64,000 bases of DNA, taken from positions 17,905,740-17,969,739 of the forward strand of contig JARCOQ010000012.1 in NCBI GenBank assembly GCA_029207755.1, in the 5' to 3' direction. Numbering within the stretch: the stretch's first letter is position 1; the number at the start of each line of letters is the position of its first letter. Made by a program: the position numbers and the translations under genes. The notes under the pieces were generated by a model that ran no database searches, was not told where the DNA came from, and was given only the letters and a program-made list of their open reading frames with translations. Shown here one piece after another: positions 50,907 to 62,500 of this stretch. Source of the stretch: Chamaea fasciata (Eukaryota; Chordata; Aves; Passeriformes; Sylviidae).

Positions 50907-53588
50907 ATGAGTGAAAAACATAAGAATGCATTTTATGCTTTGCTAGCAAAACATAGTGCTAGACCTTCTCCAGACGGAGAAAGGTGGGCACAGAATAATT
51001 GGTTTAACTTTAAAAACATTGTAGATAGAATATATTCTTTGCAACATGATGCTAGATACAAACTGGGCAGAAATAAAACCATTCTTTGCTCAGTTTTGGG
51101 GGCCTGTCTTTCGGCAGCCATAAAGACCCGTTCTGAACGGGTAAGTGAAGAAAAAGCAGTAATAGAATCCCTGCAAAATTTGGTAGAAGCTTTGCAAAAA
51201 CAATTAGAACAGGAAAGAAATCAGAATTATTTGCTGCAAATTTCTCTTGCAGAAGAGCGAAGCAAAAACTTAAAATCTGTAGATTCACCCACAGAAATAG
51301 AAGGAAAGGAGACATACAACATTAAACAAATATACCCTCAGAAAGAATTAGTACACATGCAAAATTGTGGGGAACACTGTTGCTCCAACTTGAGACCTCT
51401 CATTAAAACAGAATATAATTATATAAATGAAGAGGATCATGATCCCCACAAAACCACCAAAGAAATACCATACACGGCCACTGAATTAGCTAAATTAAAG
51501 AAAAAATACTTCCGCCTCCCTAGTGAATCAGAGATGGAGTATGTTTTTAGAGTTTCCCTCACAGGGGGCGACCAAATTAAATTAAGTGAACAAGAAGCAA
51601 GTGGCTATTGGGGACATGGAGTTTTCTTAACAACAGGAAATACACGTGCTCCATGGTCCCTGACACAGTGTGCAGCTCACTGGGCAGGGGGGTTAAACCC
51701 CCTTGAGAGGGGCGACCCTCTGGCAATAGTCGGCACCTCAGACCAACTCCTAGGAAACATACACAAAGCTGCATGCTTGCAAATGATACAGGAAAGAAAA
51801 TTAATCTCTGGCTGTGAGTCACCAATGCAACAGCCTGTCAAACCTGAGATTATGACCCCTTTAATTCGAGGTTTGCCAGAGTTTCTTAAACCAACAGCAA
51901 TTCTTCAAAAAACAATGGCATCTATCTCTCCGGTAGATAGACTTGAAAGATTTCTTAGACATACAAGAGATCAAACTGGTTCCACTGACTCCACTGACTC
52001 CCCACCTTTTACAACTTCTAGCACACAATATAACAGCAGTCATAAACTTTGGACATGGAGTGAGGTAGCAGAGGAGTTAATAAGTTACAGTAGAAAATAT
52101 GGACCAGTGAAGGACTCAGAGGACAAACCAGAAAAACCCAGAGGAGTCAGGCACATTGCTTCTCCTAATGAAAAATCAGAAAAGGGAAAACAAATTTCCA
52201 ACCGGCAGCAACTGTGGTCACTAGGACTGAAAAGGGGAGTGCCGCAAAAAATTATGAATAAATTGCTTTATGATAAATTGGCTAAAATAATTTCTGATTG
52301 GCCCTGTCCCAAACCCATTGTGTTGGAATCATCCAACCAACAACCCAGTGCACCTCCTCTTCCACAAACCTTGGGCAACAAGCCACAGCACTCCCTAGCA
52401 CAAGTTTTAAACAATGAGACACAGCAAGTGGGGGGTGTTCAACAGAAAATAACTTCCCACTTAGAAAGCCTTAGTTTGCAAATCCCCTCAGAAAAAATAC
52501 AAAAACCTTCTCAAGAAGTAAAATTTTTGGGTATCTGGTGGAAAAGAGGTATGACATGCATCCCACCTGACACCCTAACCTCCTTAGATCAAATTAAAGT
52601 GCCTGAGTCCAGGAAAGATTTACAGCATGCCTTGAGATTATTAGTGTTTTGGGGAAAACACATTGCAGATTTTTCAATTTTTGCCAAACCTCTTTATGAT
52701 TTGTTAAGAAAAGGAGTAAAATGGGACTGGAGCCCTTCTCAGGAAGAAGCATTACAATTGTTGATTTTTGGAGCCACAGCTCATCAGGCCCTAGGCCCTA
52801 TCCACCCAACAGATCCTTTTCAGGTAGAATGGGGATTTGCTTCCTCAGGGTTGTCAGTACACATATGGCAGTGGGGTCCTGAGGGTCCGACATGGCCTGC
52901 TGGTTTTTATTCCCGTGGTTTCAGAGATGCTGAAAAGAGGTATAATACCTGGGGAAAAGGCTTGTTTGTGGTTAGCCTAGCTCTCCTAGAAGTAGAGAAG
53001 ATTGTACAACAACAACCAGTTGTTTGGAGAGGGCCTTTCCAAGTTTTTAAGTCAGTCACTACTGGGACTCCCCCATCTGACGGGGTGGCCCAAACAGCCT
53101 CAGTAAGAAAGTGGTATGCTCAGATTGAACATTATTGTAACATCTCAATAACCGAAGGAGCTGTGAAAAAACTGGCAGTACAAGAAGCAGAAAACTTGGA
53201 TAGCATCCAAAACAAACCTGCCTCAGTCATTACCCCTCCCTTTTCCCCCGAACAGTCAGCAAGTCCTTGGTTTACTGATACTTTTCCTTTTAGCCCAACA
53301 GCTCCAAGCATAGTTCCCTCACAAAGAGGACCAAATGATCCCGAAAATCCAGTTCATTACCCTGGACAACCTGTTTTGGTGGACCTCCCCACAGAGGGAG
53401 AGGTACCACTAGTGCTAAAACCCCCTCTGAATAAATACACATGGGTAACCTTTGATGCTCTAGAGAAAGAGTATCGAATAAATGCACACTGGAAAATTTC
53501 CATCATTCTAACTTTCTGCCTTCTGGTGGCAGATTCTGTTGTACTTACTTTTTGCAGGAGAACTCCGAGGGACATGAAGGCCATATAA
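50907..53588 (+). CDS. In-frame Gag-Pol fusion ORF of the young ERV, 893 aa, uninterrupted
   Basis: The ATG has A at -3. Residues 1-about 520 are Gag-like: no Gly2 myristoylation site, a predicted coiled coil at about 78-122, a capsid-like block at about 190-300, and a hydrophilic linker. No CCHC zinc knuckle is present. The frame then runs straight into Pol at about residue 536 (KFLGIWWKRG), giving the RT thumb (about 536-610) and connection (about 610-765). An RNase H start follows (SPWFTD, 786-791, with the first catalytic Asp), then an integrase C-terminal domain (about 818-862). The last 30 residues include a hydrophobic stretch (864-883), possibly the start of env. Missing are the protease active site, the RT fingers/palm with its YxDD motif, most of RNase H, and the integrase zinc-binding and catalytic core. 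The product could act at most as a structural protein. That two large pol deletions both keep the frame suggests the fusion is tolerated or selected. No frameshift site separates gag and pol. Confidence 0.85.
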   Translation: MSEKHKNAFYALLAKHSARPSPDGERWAQNNWFNFKNIVDRIYSLQHDARYKLGRNKTILCSVLGACLSAAIKTRSERVSEEKAVIESLQNLVEALQKQLEQERNQNYLLQISLAEERSKNLKSVDSPTEIEGKETYNIKQIYPQKELVHMQNCGEHCCSNLRPLIKTEYNYINEEDHDPHKTTKEIPYTATELAKLKKKYFRLPSESEMEYVFRVSLTGGDQIKLSEQEASGYWGHGVFLTTGNTRAPWSLTQCAAHWAGGLNPLERGDPLAIVGTSDQLLGNIHKAACLQMIQERKLISGCESPMQQPVKPEIMTPLIRGLPEFLKPTAILQKTMASISPVDRLERFLRHTRDQTGSTDSTDSPPFTTSSTQYNSSHKLWTWSEVAEELISYSRKYGPVKDSEDKPEKPRGVRHIASPNEKSEKGKQISNRQQLWSLGLKRGVPQKIMNKLLYDKLAKIISDWPCPKPIVLESSNQQPSAPPLPQTLGNKPQHSLAQVLNNETQQVGGVQQKITSHLESLSLQIPSEKIQKPSQEVKFLGIWWKRGMTCIPPDTLTSLDQIKVPESRKDLQHALRLLVFWGKHIADFSIFAKPLYDLLRKGVKWDWSPSQEEALQLLIFGATAHQALGPIHPTDPFQVEWGFASSGLSVHIWQWGPEGPTWPAGFYSRGFRDAEKRYNTWGKGLFVVSLALLEVEKIVQQQPVVWRGPFQVFKSVTTGTPPSDGVAQTASVRKWYAQIEHYCNISITEGAVKKLAVQEAENLDSIQNKPASVITPPFSPEQSASPWFTDTFPFSPTAPSIVPSQRGPNDPENPVHYPGQPVLVDLPTEGEVPLVLKPPLNKYTWVTFDALEKEYRINAHWKISIILTFCLLVADSVVLTFCRRTPRDMKAI

Positions 53589-54815
53589 ACCATGATAAAT
53601 ATTTTAAATTGGGAATTTTTAGAAGTATTAATGAAAAAATTGGCTGCCAAAACTAGGGATTTGACCAAATTACAACAACCATTGTAGTTATCCTTATTGG
53701 CTTTGGGAACACATCAGTGGTTGCTATCAAACATACTACCAAATTGGGAAAAAGTGAATGTGAATGATCACAAAATGATAATTGATGCTCTTGGTGCTAC
53801 ACAAAACAATGTTTCTTTGGCTCTTAGCTGCATCCAGGCACAGCTGTGGATGCAAACAGTTGTTGCCTCAATCATAAGGGAAGGAGAAGAAGGCAGTTTT
53901 CCTACTGAAATTTAGAAAATAATTTGAGACAATGCAAATGATTTTGAAAAGGAATTCCAATCCTGGTAGAAATTAGTAAACTTTACCTATAACCCCAATA
54001 CCAACACAGTTACAGCTTTTGTGTTAACCATATGTAATGCCTCTGTACACTCGATATTTCCTATCATTGCATTAGGACTGAATCATGATGGAGCTATTCT
54101 CTATGCTTTTGAGCACAGAGAATGGGCCCGTCAAAATGGCGAGAGATGGCAAACTGTCAATTTAGACTCATGTATTGTTCGGGAACAGCAAGGTTTCATC
54201 TGTGAGAGTAATGCAATCATAGCTCAAGACATTTGTCTGGACACTGAACAAAATATCTGCCACTTTAAAATTCACCCTAACCAAACTTCTGAAGTAGTGC
54301 TAATATGTATAGGCAATGGGTGTGTATGCTTTAGAACTGCTTGTAATGTAGTGTTTGTAGAAGAAATAGTAGTGAATCTTAAGAATCACTCAAATTTTTG
54401 TATTTGTAACTTTACCACAACTACAAGATGTGACTTTTCTTACTCAGCCCCAGTTACCTTTTATCACCTTTTACAATCTGATTATACAGTGATGCACAAA
54501 TTATTGCCTCCCCCTATTGGGATAAATCTTACTTTGGTGAAGCAATTGTTGCTTCATCAGGATTTAATTGAGATTTTGAAAAAGATCAAGAAAAACAGAC
54601 AGAAAGCCCTGGTAACTATTCATTACAAAGTGAGAAAAATACATCATGTCATGGAAAGGGTAAGAAAAGATGCTGAACACAGGTGGTAGGATACCCTTTT
54701 TGGGTAGTCACCTACTGCCACAGGTATCCTGAACAAAGTGTGTTATCCCATTGTTGTTTTTTTTTGATTTTGGTTTTGATTGGTTTTGTCTTATCAGTCA
54801 TTTTATACATCCTAA
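53589..54815 (+). pseudogene. Broken env-like region of the ERV
   Basis: The reading frame used by the upstream ORF stays protein-like for another 1.2 kb but is cut by stops at 53586 (TAA), 53685, 53913 (TAG), 53925 (TGA), 53967, 54687, 54705 (TAG), 54765 and 54777 (TGA), ending at 54813 (TAA). The longest open pieces are 53688-53915 and 53970-54689. Features visible in pieces: a heptad-like helical segment near 53790-53860, several cysteines and N-linked glycosylation sequons near 54270-54430, and a hydrophobic, anchor-like segment at about 54740-54810. These suit a retroviral envelope glycoprotein, mainly its C-terminal part, but I cannot name its closest family. The pieces share one frame, so decay is by point mutation rather than indels. 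The region cannot make a full envelope as it stands. Confidence 0.6.
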
Positions 54816-55327
54816 ATTGAAAAATGATGAAAAAGTTGACACACTTGGCATTTCTAATGGAAGCACACAGTTTAATCAATACCCCTTTTGCAAAAGACCC
54901 TCCCAAAGTTATTGACACGAGATGTACTACCCTAACAGTAAAAATTAGGCCTCCAACAGCAGATTAATTTGAAAATGTTAATTGCTTGTTTTGATTATTG
55001 TTATTTGTTTTAATTATGTTATATTGTAATCAAAATTAAGCTTTTGTTTGAAAATTGTTATAACTTTAAGAAATTTTATGATTTGTTCTGATTATTTTGA
55101 TGAAATTGTTTTAATCAATATTGATTGATTTTGTTTTGTTTCTATTTCCTTTTCCTATTTCTCTCTCTCTCTCTCTCTCTCCCTCTCTCTCTCTTTCACA
55201 CACACTCTCTACTGTCCCTGTTTTTTCCGGGATATGCTACTGACATGGACGAGTCCTGAAGACTTCGCAAGACTACGGAACCCTACAGAAGGAGCTCTCT
55301 TGACGACAATCGTGAGTCACGGGGTGG
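54816..55327 (+). other. ERV 3' untranslated segment before the 3' LTR
   Basis: AT-rich, T- and TTGATT-rich sequence up to about 55150, then a CT microsatellite, then about 130 bp of mixed sequence. The bases directly before the 3' LTR (ACGGGGTGG, 55319-55327) would have to serve as the polypurine tract, which is short and interrupted by C and T. No coding content recognised. Confidence 0.6.
55161..55195 (+). repeat. (CT)n microsatellite inside the ERV
   Basis: A nearly pure CT repeat of about 35 bases followed by a CA-rich patch. It lies upstream of the 3' LTR and may vary in length between copies of the family. Confidence 0.92.
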
Positions 55328-55987
55328 TGTAAGAGACGGTCCGAAGATCCCTCATCTGCCTCACGACCATCGTCAAGGACAGAGACTGAAACCCCTAAAA
55401 GGGACTTTAAAATCTCAATACAGGAGTTCTGGCCTGGCTGAGGTGGGATGTTGGCCAAGTGCTGCCTGCAGGTGTGTTCGATGGAAAAACCCAGCACCCA
55501 TATCGGAACATCAGAACCTGAGCAGAAACAATGGGCAAGTCACGGTGAAGTGACTGCGCCTGCTGACTTGTACTGGTTGACACTGTACCTGCTGACGACC
55601 GACTTGTTCTGGGTTCTCTAAATGAACACATTGCAATAATTTCCCCCACCTGTTTGGCCAACTGCCTGTCGCTTCGGAGAGGACTATAAAAACCCTGGAG
55701 ACCCCCGCTCACTTTTGTGATCACCCCACTGGAGAAACTCGCGTCTATAGGCATCTTCAAAAGCCTCGAGGACTCGACCCTCCATGTTGGTAGCTATAAT
55801 CCCCTTCCCCTCTTTTCTGTTTTTCTAACTATTCTCTTTTTCTCTCCCTACTATCGCATTTGTTGGCACTAAATAAAGGTGCATTTGTGATTGAGTAAAC
55901 TGAGTTTGTCCCCCGCTGTGTCTTTTGCGCTCTGAGATCCCTAAAACGAACCATCACGAACCCCGCTTGTGTGAGCGGATCGTGACA
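55328..55987 (+). repeat. 3' LTR of the young ERV (660 bp)
   Basis: Same sequence as 49811-50470, offset by 5517 bases, with no difference seen by eye. TATA at 55685-55692 and AATAAA at 55872-55877. Because the LTRs are copied from one template at integration, this identity indicates a very recent event (or recent gene conversion). Confidence 0.96.
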
Positions 55988-55992
55988 GGAAC
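55988..55992. repeat. Right target-site duplication of the ERV (GGAAC)
   Basis: Exact copy of 49806-49810, directly after the CA end of the 3' LTR. Confidence 0.92.
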
Positions 55993-56411
55993 ACAACATA
56001 GTGTGAGAGAGTGAGTACAAAGAAGGGAATGGATCTGTCAGTGAGTGACTAAAGAATTCACCAGAAGTCAGGGTTTCATTCCAATTCAAAACAGTTCCCA
56101 GGTGTGCTCTTTTTAAGCCACCTGGCTAGGGAGGTAGGCTCCTGTTGGCTTCTCTTTCTTTTCTGGTCCAGTGAATTCTGAATTCCTTCTTGCACACAAG
56201 CACTTTAACAGAGTATGCTCTCTGACTGCATTTTGAAGGAATGGGGTCTTCTGATTGCTGTCATGCATGAGACCGTCTGTCAAGAGACTTTGATGGGCAG
56301 GCACTGAATTCTTGTATCCTGATTCAAGTTAGCAGTTATATACATGCTGAGCAGAGCTCGAGGAACAAGACAATATTGTAAAAATTAAGGATTCCTCTGG
56401 AATTAGGGTGT
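55993..56411. other. Host flank between ERV and CR1
   Basis: Non-coding host sequence. Nothing recognised. Confidence 0.5.
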
Positions 56412-57320
56412 ATCACAGAACTACAGAATATGGTGAGTCGTAGAGGGTCCATAAGGTTCATCAAGTCCAATTCCTGGCCCTAGAGAGGACCATCCCCATG
56501 AGTCACACCAGCTGCCCAAGACAATTGTCTAAATGCTCCTTGAACTCTGCCAGGCCTGGTGCTGTGAGCACTTCCCTGGGGAGCCAGTTCCAGAGCCAAC
56601 CACCCAGCTGGGGAAGAACGTTTATCTAATAACCAACCTAACTCTCCCCTGACACAACTTCAGGCCAGTCCCTCGGGTCCTGTCACTGGTCACCAGAGAG
56701 AAGAAATCAGTGTCTACACCCCCTCTTCCCCTCATGAGTAAGTTATAATTGCAATAAGGTCTCCCCTCAGTCTCCTCTTCCACTGGCTGAACACACCAAA
56801 TGCTCTCAACTGCTCCTCATATGGCATATGGCTCCCCCTCAAGGCCCTTCACCATCTTCATTGCCCTCTTTTGATGCTCTCTAATAGTTTAATTTTTTTT
56901 ATATTGCAGTGACAAAAACTACCCACAATGTTCAAGGTGAGACTGCCCAAGCTCAGAGCAGAGCAGGGCAATTCCTCCCTGTCCTGGCTGTCAATGCTGG
57001 GCCTGGTGCCCCAGGACAGGGATGTCCCTGCTGGCTGCCAGGGAACTGCTGGCTCAGAACCAACTGGCCACTGACCAGGACCCCCAGGCCCTTTTCTGTG
57101 GCACTTCTTTCCAGCATCTCATTCCTCAGTCTGTCTGTACATCCCAGACTGTCCCAGATGCAGAATTAAGCACTTTCTCTTGTTGAACTTCATATGATTG
57201 GTGATTACCCAATCCTCTGCTTTGTTGAGGTCTCTCTAAAGGGTTTTCCTGCCTTTGAGTGAGTCGACAGCTCCCTCCAGTTTTGTATGTCTGCAAACTT
57301 GCATAGCATCTAGTTGACGT
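56412..57320 (-). mobile_element. CR1 LINE fragment with the ORF2 C-terminus and 3' UTR, minus orientation (about 0.9 kb)
   Basis: The left end ATCACAGAACTACAGAATA (56412-56430) is the reverse complement of the CR1 tail, and the sequence to about 56930 is the usual CR1 3' UTR. Further right, minus-strand translation gives the C-terminal CR1 reverse-transcriptase region, including a FADDTKLGG-like start (degenerate here) and [20 protein letters not shown] at about 57190-57270. It also has an in-frame stop near 57126, so the ORF is dead. It is the longest CR1 copy in the window and 5'-truncated at about 57320. Confidence 0.88.
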
Positions 57321-59470
57321 ATCAGGTTTTTGTATCACAGTTTTGTATTAAGGTATCTTCCTCCCCTTGTATAAAGGTACCTTCCTCCTAAATGATACTG
57401 TGAAATGCCTGCACCTTTCATGCCAGTTAATCCTTAGATCCCTATGTATTTTTGTAAACTAAAGTGGCATCTTATTTGGAATGCTTGTATCCACTACTTT
57501 GATTTACTTCAGTTCCTTTAGAATATACCCAGGTCACAAAATACCTTATACTTTAGCCTAGTTATTGAAAAGCCTTGAGTGACAGGTTTTTAGTAGAGTT
57601 GTACCATGACAAAAAGGAACTGTGAAAAAATACGAGAGAGTATGACAGTACAGTCCCTGAGTATTGACTGTCAGAAACTGAGAAAAGCGTGTGTTCAATT
57701 ACTCTACCTGACAGCATATTAACATTGTTCCACTGGTGCTTAAGGATAAATTTTATAGGGTTTCTTGTAGTGTCTGAACTAATTTGAGCCTCTACAAGGC
57801 TGAAATATGCAATATAAGTCAGTGTGAGACTTCTTTGCCCTGAATGAGGTGCTATGACAGATCCTACAAGTAAAACATGAAAGCTTTTATTTTGTTGGCA
57901 AAGGAAAATATGAGCAGAGCAAAGGCCTTACGGAGTAGTGTGATAACCATTGGAGGATCCTTGGTCAGAGAGGACTGATGTGCTGATTCATGCTCTGGCA
58001 CTCAGAATGATTGTGCTCCTCGTTGGGAAGCACTTCATTGTATCAGAAGAACTGAGGTGGAAAAAGGCAAGGAATTCATTCTGGCTCTTCATTAGACTTC
58101 ATGGCTCCTGGCTGTATTCTGCATTTCAGTGTCTTCCTGCTGCCAGAGAAGATTTGAAAGAACCATGTGGCAATGCTCCCTGCCAGCAGCGAGCCTGATA
58201 CTAGATTGCTCATGGGCCTCTAGCCCATCTCCTCAAACCCACAGGTGACCTTCAGTTCCCCTTCCTTTAGTAATCCCAGGCAAATTAATGGTTGCTACTG
58301 GAGGTTATTGAAAAGGTGGAGAGATCCCCAGAGAATAGAAGGAATATATTCCCAGTGAGTAAATCATGAAACAGGAAATGTGAGAAGACCTGGGTTTCAG
58401 TACCAGCACTTCTGCAGAGTCAGTACTTGTTTGTTGTTTTTTCCCTTGTCTGTGAAATAAAGCTAGAAGTTTTACCCCTGCTTTGAGGAAAAACATTTGT
58501 GGATGAAAAACGAAGCAAATTTTACAAATTGCTGTTCATACTGTGGGACCATCTTACTTCAGATATAAGCTCTGAAAATACATTTAAAAAAATCTTCACT
58601 GTTTAGGTGAATTTATTTCAAATGCAGTGAAGTTATAACAATATCATAGTGCTGTAGTGTTTCAGTTTCTCCATCATTGTATGAAGAGAGAACTTAATTT
58701 TGAAAATTGCCAGAGGTTGCCAGACAGCAGAAACAAATGAAAACATTATTACAAATAATGGAGGAAACATTATTAAAAGTAATGGGCAATATGATTGTAC
58801 AACTAGTACTTATGTATTTATCCTGAGCTGTGTTGCTTTTTTGCTGAGGGATGGTAAGGGAAGGTGTAATGGCTCAGCAACCAGTTCAAAAGGTGCTTTT
58901 CTGAGAATTTTGTCTGATAGTGGAAGGAAAGGCCACATATAACACTCAATATGTGAGAGGATGAGTTCCAAGATGACCTGCTGTATTGCTATGTTCCAGC
59001 AGCAGTTTCAATGGCTGTCTGCTACGGTTCTGCTAGAAAAGGCTTCCAACTGTTCAATTCATATATGTAGCATGAAGATATGTTTTATTAAGTACATCTT
59101 CTGTGTATTATCCTCAATGATATGGGTTACTTGTGCTTGACAGTCAGCTGTTAGCTATCTTTGCTGCCATGGGTTATCCCATTTGAGATGTTTGGGTTTT
59201 TTCATGATTTAGTTTGTTACCTTTCAAGTCTTTTATTCTCAAGTCACCTTAAGGGAAAGCCTTAAGGCAGCAAGTAAATATATCCCACATTATATGAATT
59301 CTGTGATGTATGCTCCAAATCCCCATTGGGAACGTGTCAGAAGGAAAGAGATCAGCTGTGAGTGTTTGTATATGAGCAGTCAAACATAGAAACTCATTTC
59401 TCCTTCCTGCCAACTTTGTTGTCTTGCAGTTAAAAGTTTCCTAGTTGGTATCCTGGAGCAGATAAGGGGC

Positions 59471-59514
59471 TAAGTATGACAAAGAGTGCAGGTAAGTATG
59501 ACAAAGAGAGCAGG
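59471..59514. repeat. 22-bp tandem duplication, one mismatch
   Basis: TAAGTATGACAAAGAGTGCA plus GG (59471-59492) is followed directly by a second copy with one substitution (59493-59514). Confidence 0.9.
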
Positions 59515-62500
59515 TCTTTCTCAGCAGCTTGTCACATCAGTCCTGTGACTTCTGGTGCCAAGGACGTTCCATCTGAATGCTGTCTATCTTCCTCTGTCCA
59601 TGATGATTTTCCATAACTTCCAACAGGACATGGAGCTATTGAAGTTCCAGTTGAGAACCAGTGTGAGACAAAGATCCTTTGAGAACCACACTACTGGACC
59701 CCTGTTGATCTCAATACTCTCTGTACTGCTGGTTTTCCATCGATGCAGTGAAAAGAATCCACACCAACTCAGTCTGACTTGTCTTCAACCAAGTTTCCTA
59801 GGGCAGCTGCAACTGAGTATTACCTTTTGGCATTTTTCACCTTCAACTTGAAAAGAGTGTCTCAGTGTTTAGATTTTTTTTTTTTTTAATTTTCATTTTT
59901 AGGCTTTTATTTCTTGCCTAGATTGAAAGGTGATAATACCTAAGTGTTGTTAAGGCAATTTCCACAGTTTTAAATAGTCATTTTCCTTTCATAGAAAAAC
60001 TCTGGAAGTTCAGCTTTACAATAGAGTCAAGAAACACATAAAAATTTTGGTAGTTTGATAGTAGCTGCAATAAATAAGTTAAAGCAGACATACCTGTGAT
60101 TTCTTGTGCAAACATTGTGTGACAGAATTGGATACAGTATATATGTTTGTATACTTGTCTATGCAAGTATCTTTATGGTACCTGTCCCTGCAGGTAATCT
60201 TATCCATATGTGGTATTTGCATATGCCAGTTTGTTCCTTGCACAGAAAGCATTCTTCACTGTCTGGAAGATTTCACATTATGCTCTTATTTTTAATTGGA
60301 GATTGTAGAAGAGTAAAAGGTAAAGAATTGCTCCAGGAATTAATATTCAGAAAATGCATTAAGATACAGGCAAAACTTGAATTTCTGCGATGTGCTAGGA
60401 GAAAAGAAAATCTCAGCAGAGAAATCCTGAAGTCAAGAAATATGTATATTCAGGAGGACAATGCTGCTCTGTTGTGGAAGACACACATGTAGCCAGCTGG
60501 AGAATGAAACTGTACCAGCAGTGTGAGGACAGGGGACAGATCTAAGCTAGCAGAGCTGTACTGTTCCAACATGTTCAGCGTGTCTGCACCTCCTCCAGTA
60601 ACACAGCACTTGCCTTTGCTGGCTTCCCTCTCAGTTTGTATGATGCCCTCCAGGCCAGTCCCTGACAGACATACTGCCAGACTCAACAGGACTCTCAGCT
60701 GCAGAAAGGGTCAATAAGAAGGGTTTGATCCTGCAGAGCAAACAGCAGCAGTTATTATTTTGCAGAAGATGACCCAAACCTGTTTCATTACTTCGGTGCT
60801 CATGAGATTTTTCTGCCTTAGTGATAAAATCCCGAAAGGGAGGATGACAAAAATCTGATGACTAGTGTGCTTGCAGAGGTGATGTGTAGATCTACTTGTA
60901 TAGCGCATGCATTGGTTATGCCGGCATGATGATTGATTTCAGTGGTACGTGCAATGGTTAATGTCACCCTTTGGCAATGGTGTGATTCTTAAATCCCACA
61001 TAAGGTCCATTTAGAGAGTTTCAGTGAGACTTTAGCAGTGTGTGAGATCTGCCAAGAGTTTTTGCGCTGGAGGAGTACGGGTTGACAGGATCAGCCCTAA
61101 CATGTTAAGTGCTGTTTATGGTATTATTATTGCTTTGTGAATTCATTGCCCGTAGAGACAGACTGGAGATGAAATGTTCAGATTCAAACTTCCTCTCTGC
61201 TCTGGGGTGTCAGCTCCATGGCTTAGATTTGTGTCCATGTCATTCTAGTTATTAACAGCAATAGTCAGTATTGTGATTATAGACTATAAACTGTATGAGG
61301 AATGCAAACAATTTTCATGAAAAGGCTAGGAAGATAGTATTTTTGAGAATAAAAGAAACATAGTCACCCTTCATAGGTAAGATATGTTATTTACACTATG
61401 GGGATTCGTGTCAGTACATTTTAAGTAAGTTGCTTGGCTGAACTTGTTATCTAGCTGCCAAGAACGGAAGTGAGAGAGAAGGGCCAGATAGAATTATTGG
61501 ACTCTACACTCCAAGCTTACATCATGTAAACATTTATAACATGACTTTTATTTTCAGCATTGACCATTCTGGTGGGGGTCTCTTTGTTGCCTTATTGCTT
61601 GCAGGCTTTTGAAGGTACATTTTGGCTTATTTGTGATGATGCAGCAAGCCAACAGAGCTGGACCCACATGGTATTTGCAACATGTACAATGAAAACTTCT
61701 AGTCATCCCTTTCCCTCTCCAGGTTCCCAGCCACAGTCAGCTGCTTGGGTTTAAGCACTTCCTTATGCCCCTGCTGTTAATGCTCACTTCCAGTGATCGA
61801 TGGTCCCACCCTGCTTTCTCAGCATATTGTGGTGAAATCAATAATCATGCATGAGAGAGAAAGAGGTTGACGTTTCCATTTCTCCTTATTCTCACAGTTA
61901 CAACAACAAAAAAACCCCAAAAAACCAACCAACCGACCAAAAAAAAAAAAGAAGAAATATATTATTTTTCCATTGAAGAATAGTAACAGATAATAGTTTG
62001 CAGTACACCTGGCAACATTTACCTTGGCACAGGAAACAATCTTCAGTTGCAGTCCAGCCTTCCTGCTGGTATCAATAGTGCTTTTGTTTTTCGTAGTATC
62101 AAGTTATGCTCTTCCCAAATCACTTCAGTTCACTGTTAAGAATGAAATTTGTAATTCAACAAGTTACCTGTTTCCTTAAGACGAATCTTGTCTGTGAAAC
62201 AACACACAGGAGAGCAGTGGGGAAGACGAGAATAATTCAGGTTTTTTCCTTCATGCAGATTTCAGATTTCTGATGATGCTACAAGTATCTGACCTAGTGC
62301 AATTATGTGGGTAAACTCCATAAGTTTTTCTTAGCATTTTATTGCAGTTCATCAGTATGTATTATTTAGGCTGTAACCACAGCTCAGTTTATACAGGAGT
62401 TTTGTTTGTTGTTGTTGTTTTCAGAGCCCCTTAATGCTCCTCACTGACCCTTTTATAAGCTATAACTTTTGCTCACACTCCATAAGTCAGGGAGTCTTTA

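Larger units (their letters stand above)
49811..55987 (+). mobile_element. Young full-length non-autonomous ERVL-like endogenous retrovirus (6177 bp)
   Basis: The element has all hallmarks of a retroviral provirus: two 660-bp LTRs (TG...CA), a GGAAC target-site duplication, a tRNA-Ser primer-binding site, a leader, a gag-pol fusion ORF and an env-like remnant. At about 6.2 kb it is shorter than a complete avian ERV because most of pol is deleted in frame. The LTRs appear identical along all 660 bases, so insertion was very recent. The numerous env stops must therefore be older than this insertion, meaning the source copy was already defective and was mobilised in trans. The class III assignment rests on the pol remnant, the 5-bp duplication and the primer choice, and is tentative. 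The nearest analogy is the mammalian MaLR elements, which are non-autonomous ERVL relatives. Confidence 0.93.

Noticed and set aside
54712..54918. Minus-strand open frame at the end of the env-like region
   Set aside because: Antisense to the ERV in AT-rich sequence; no supporting signature.
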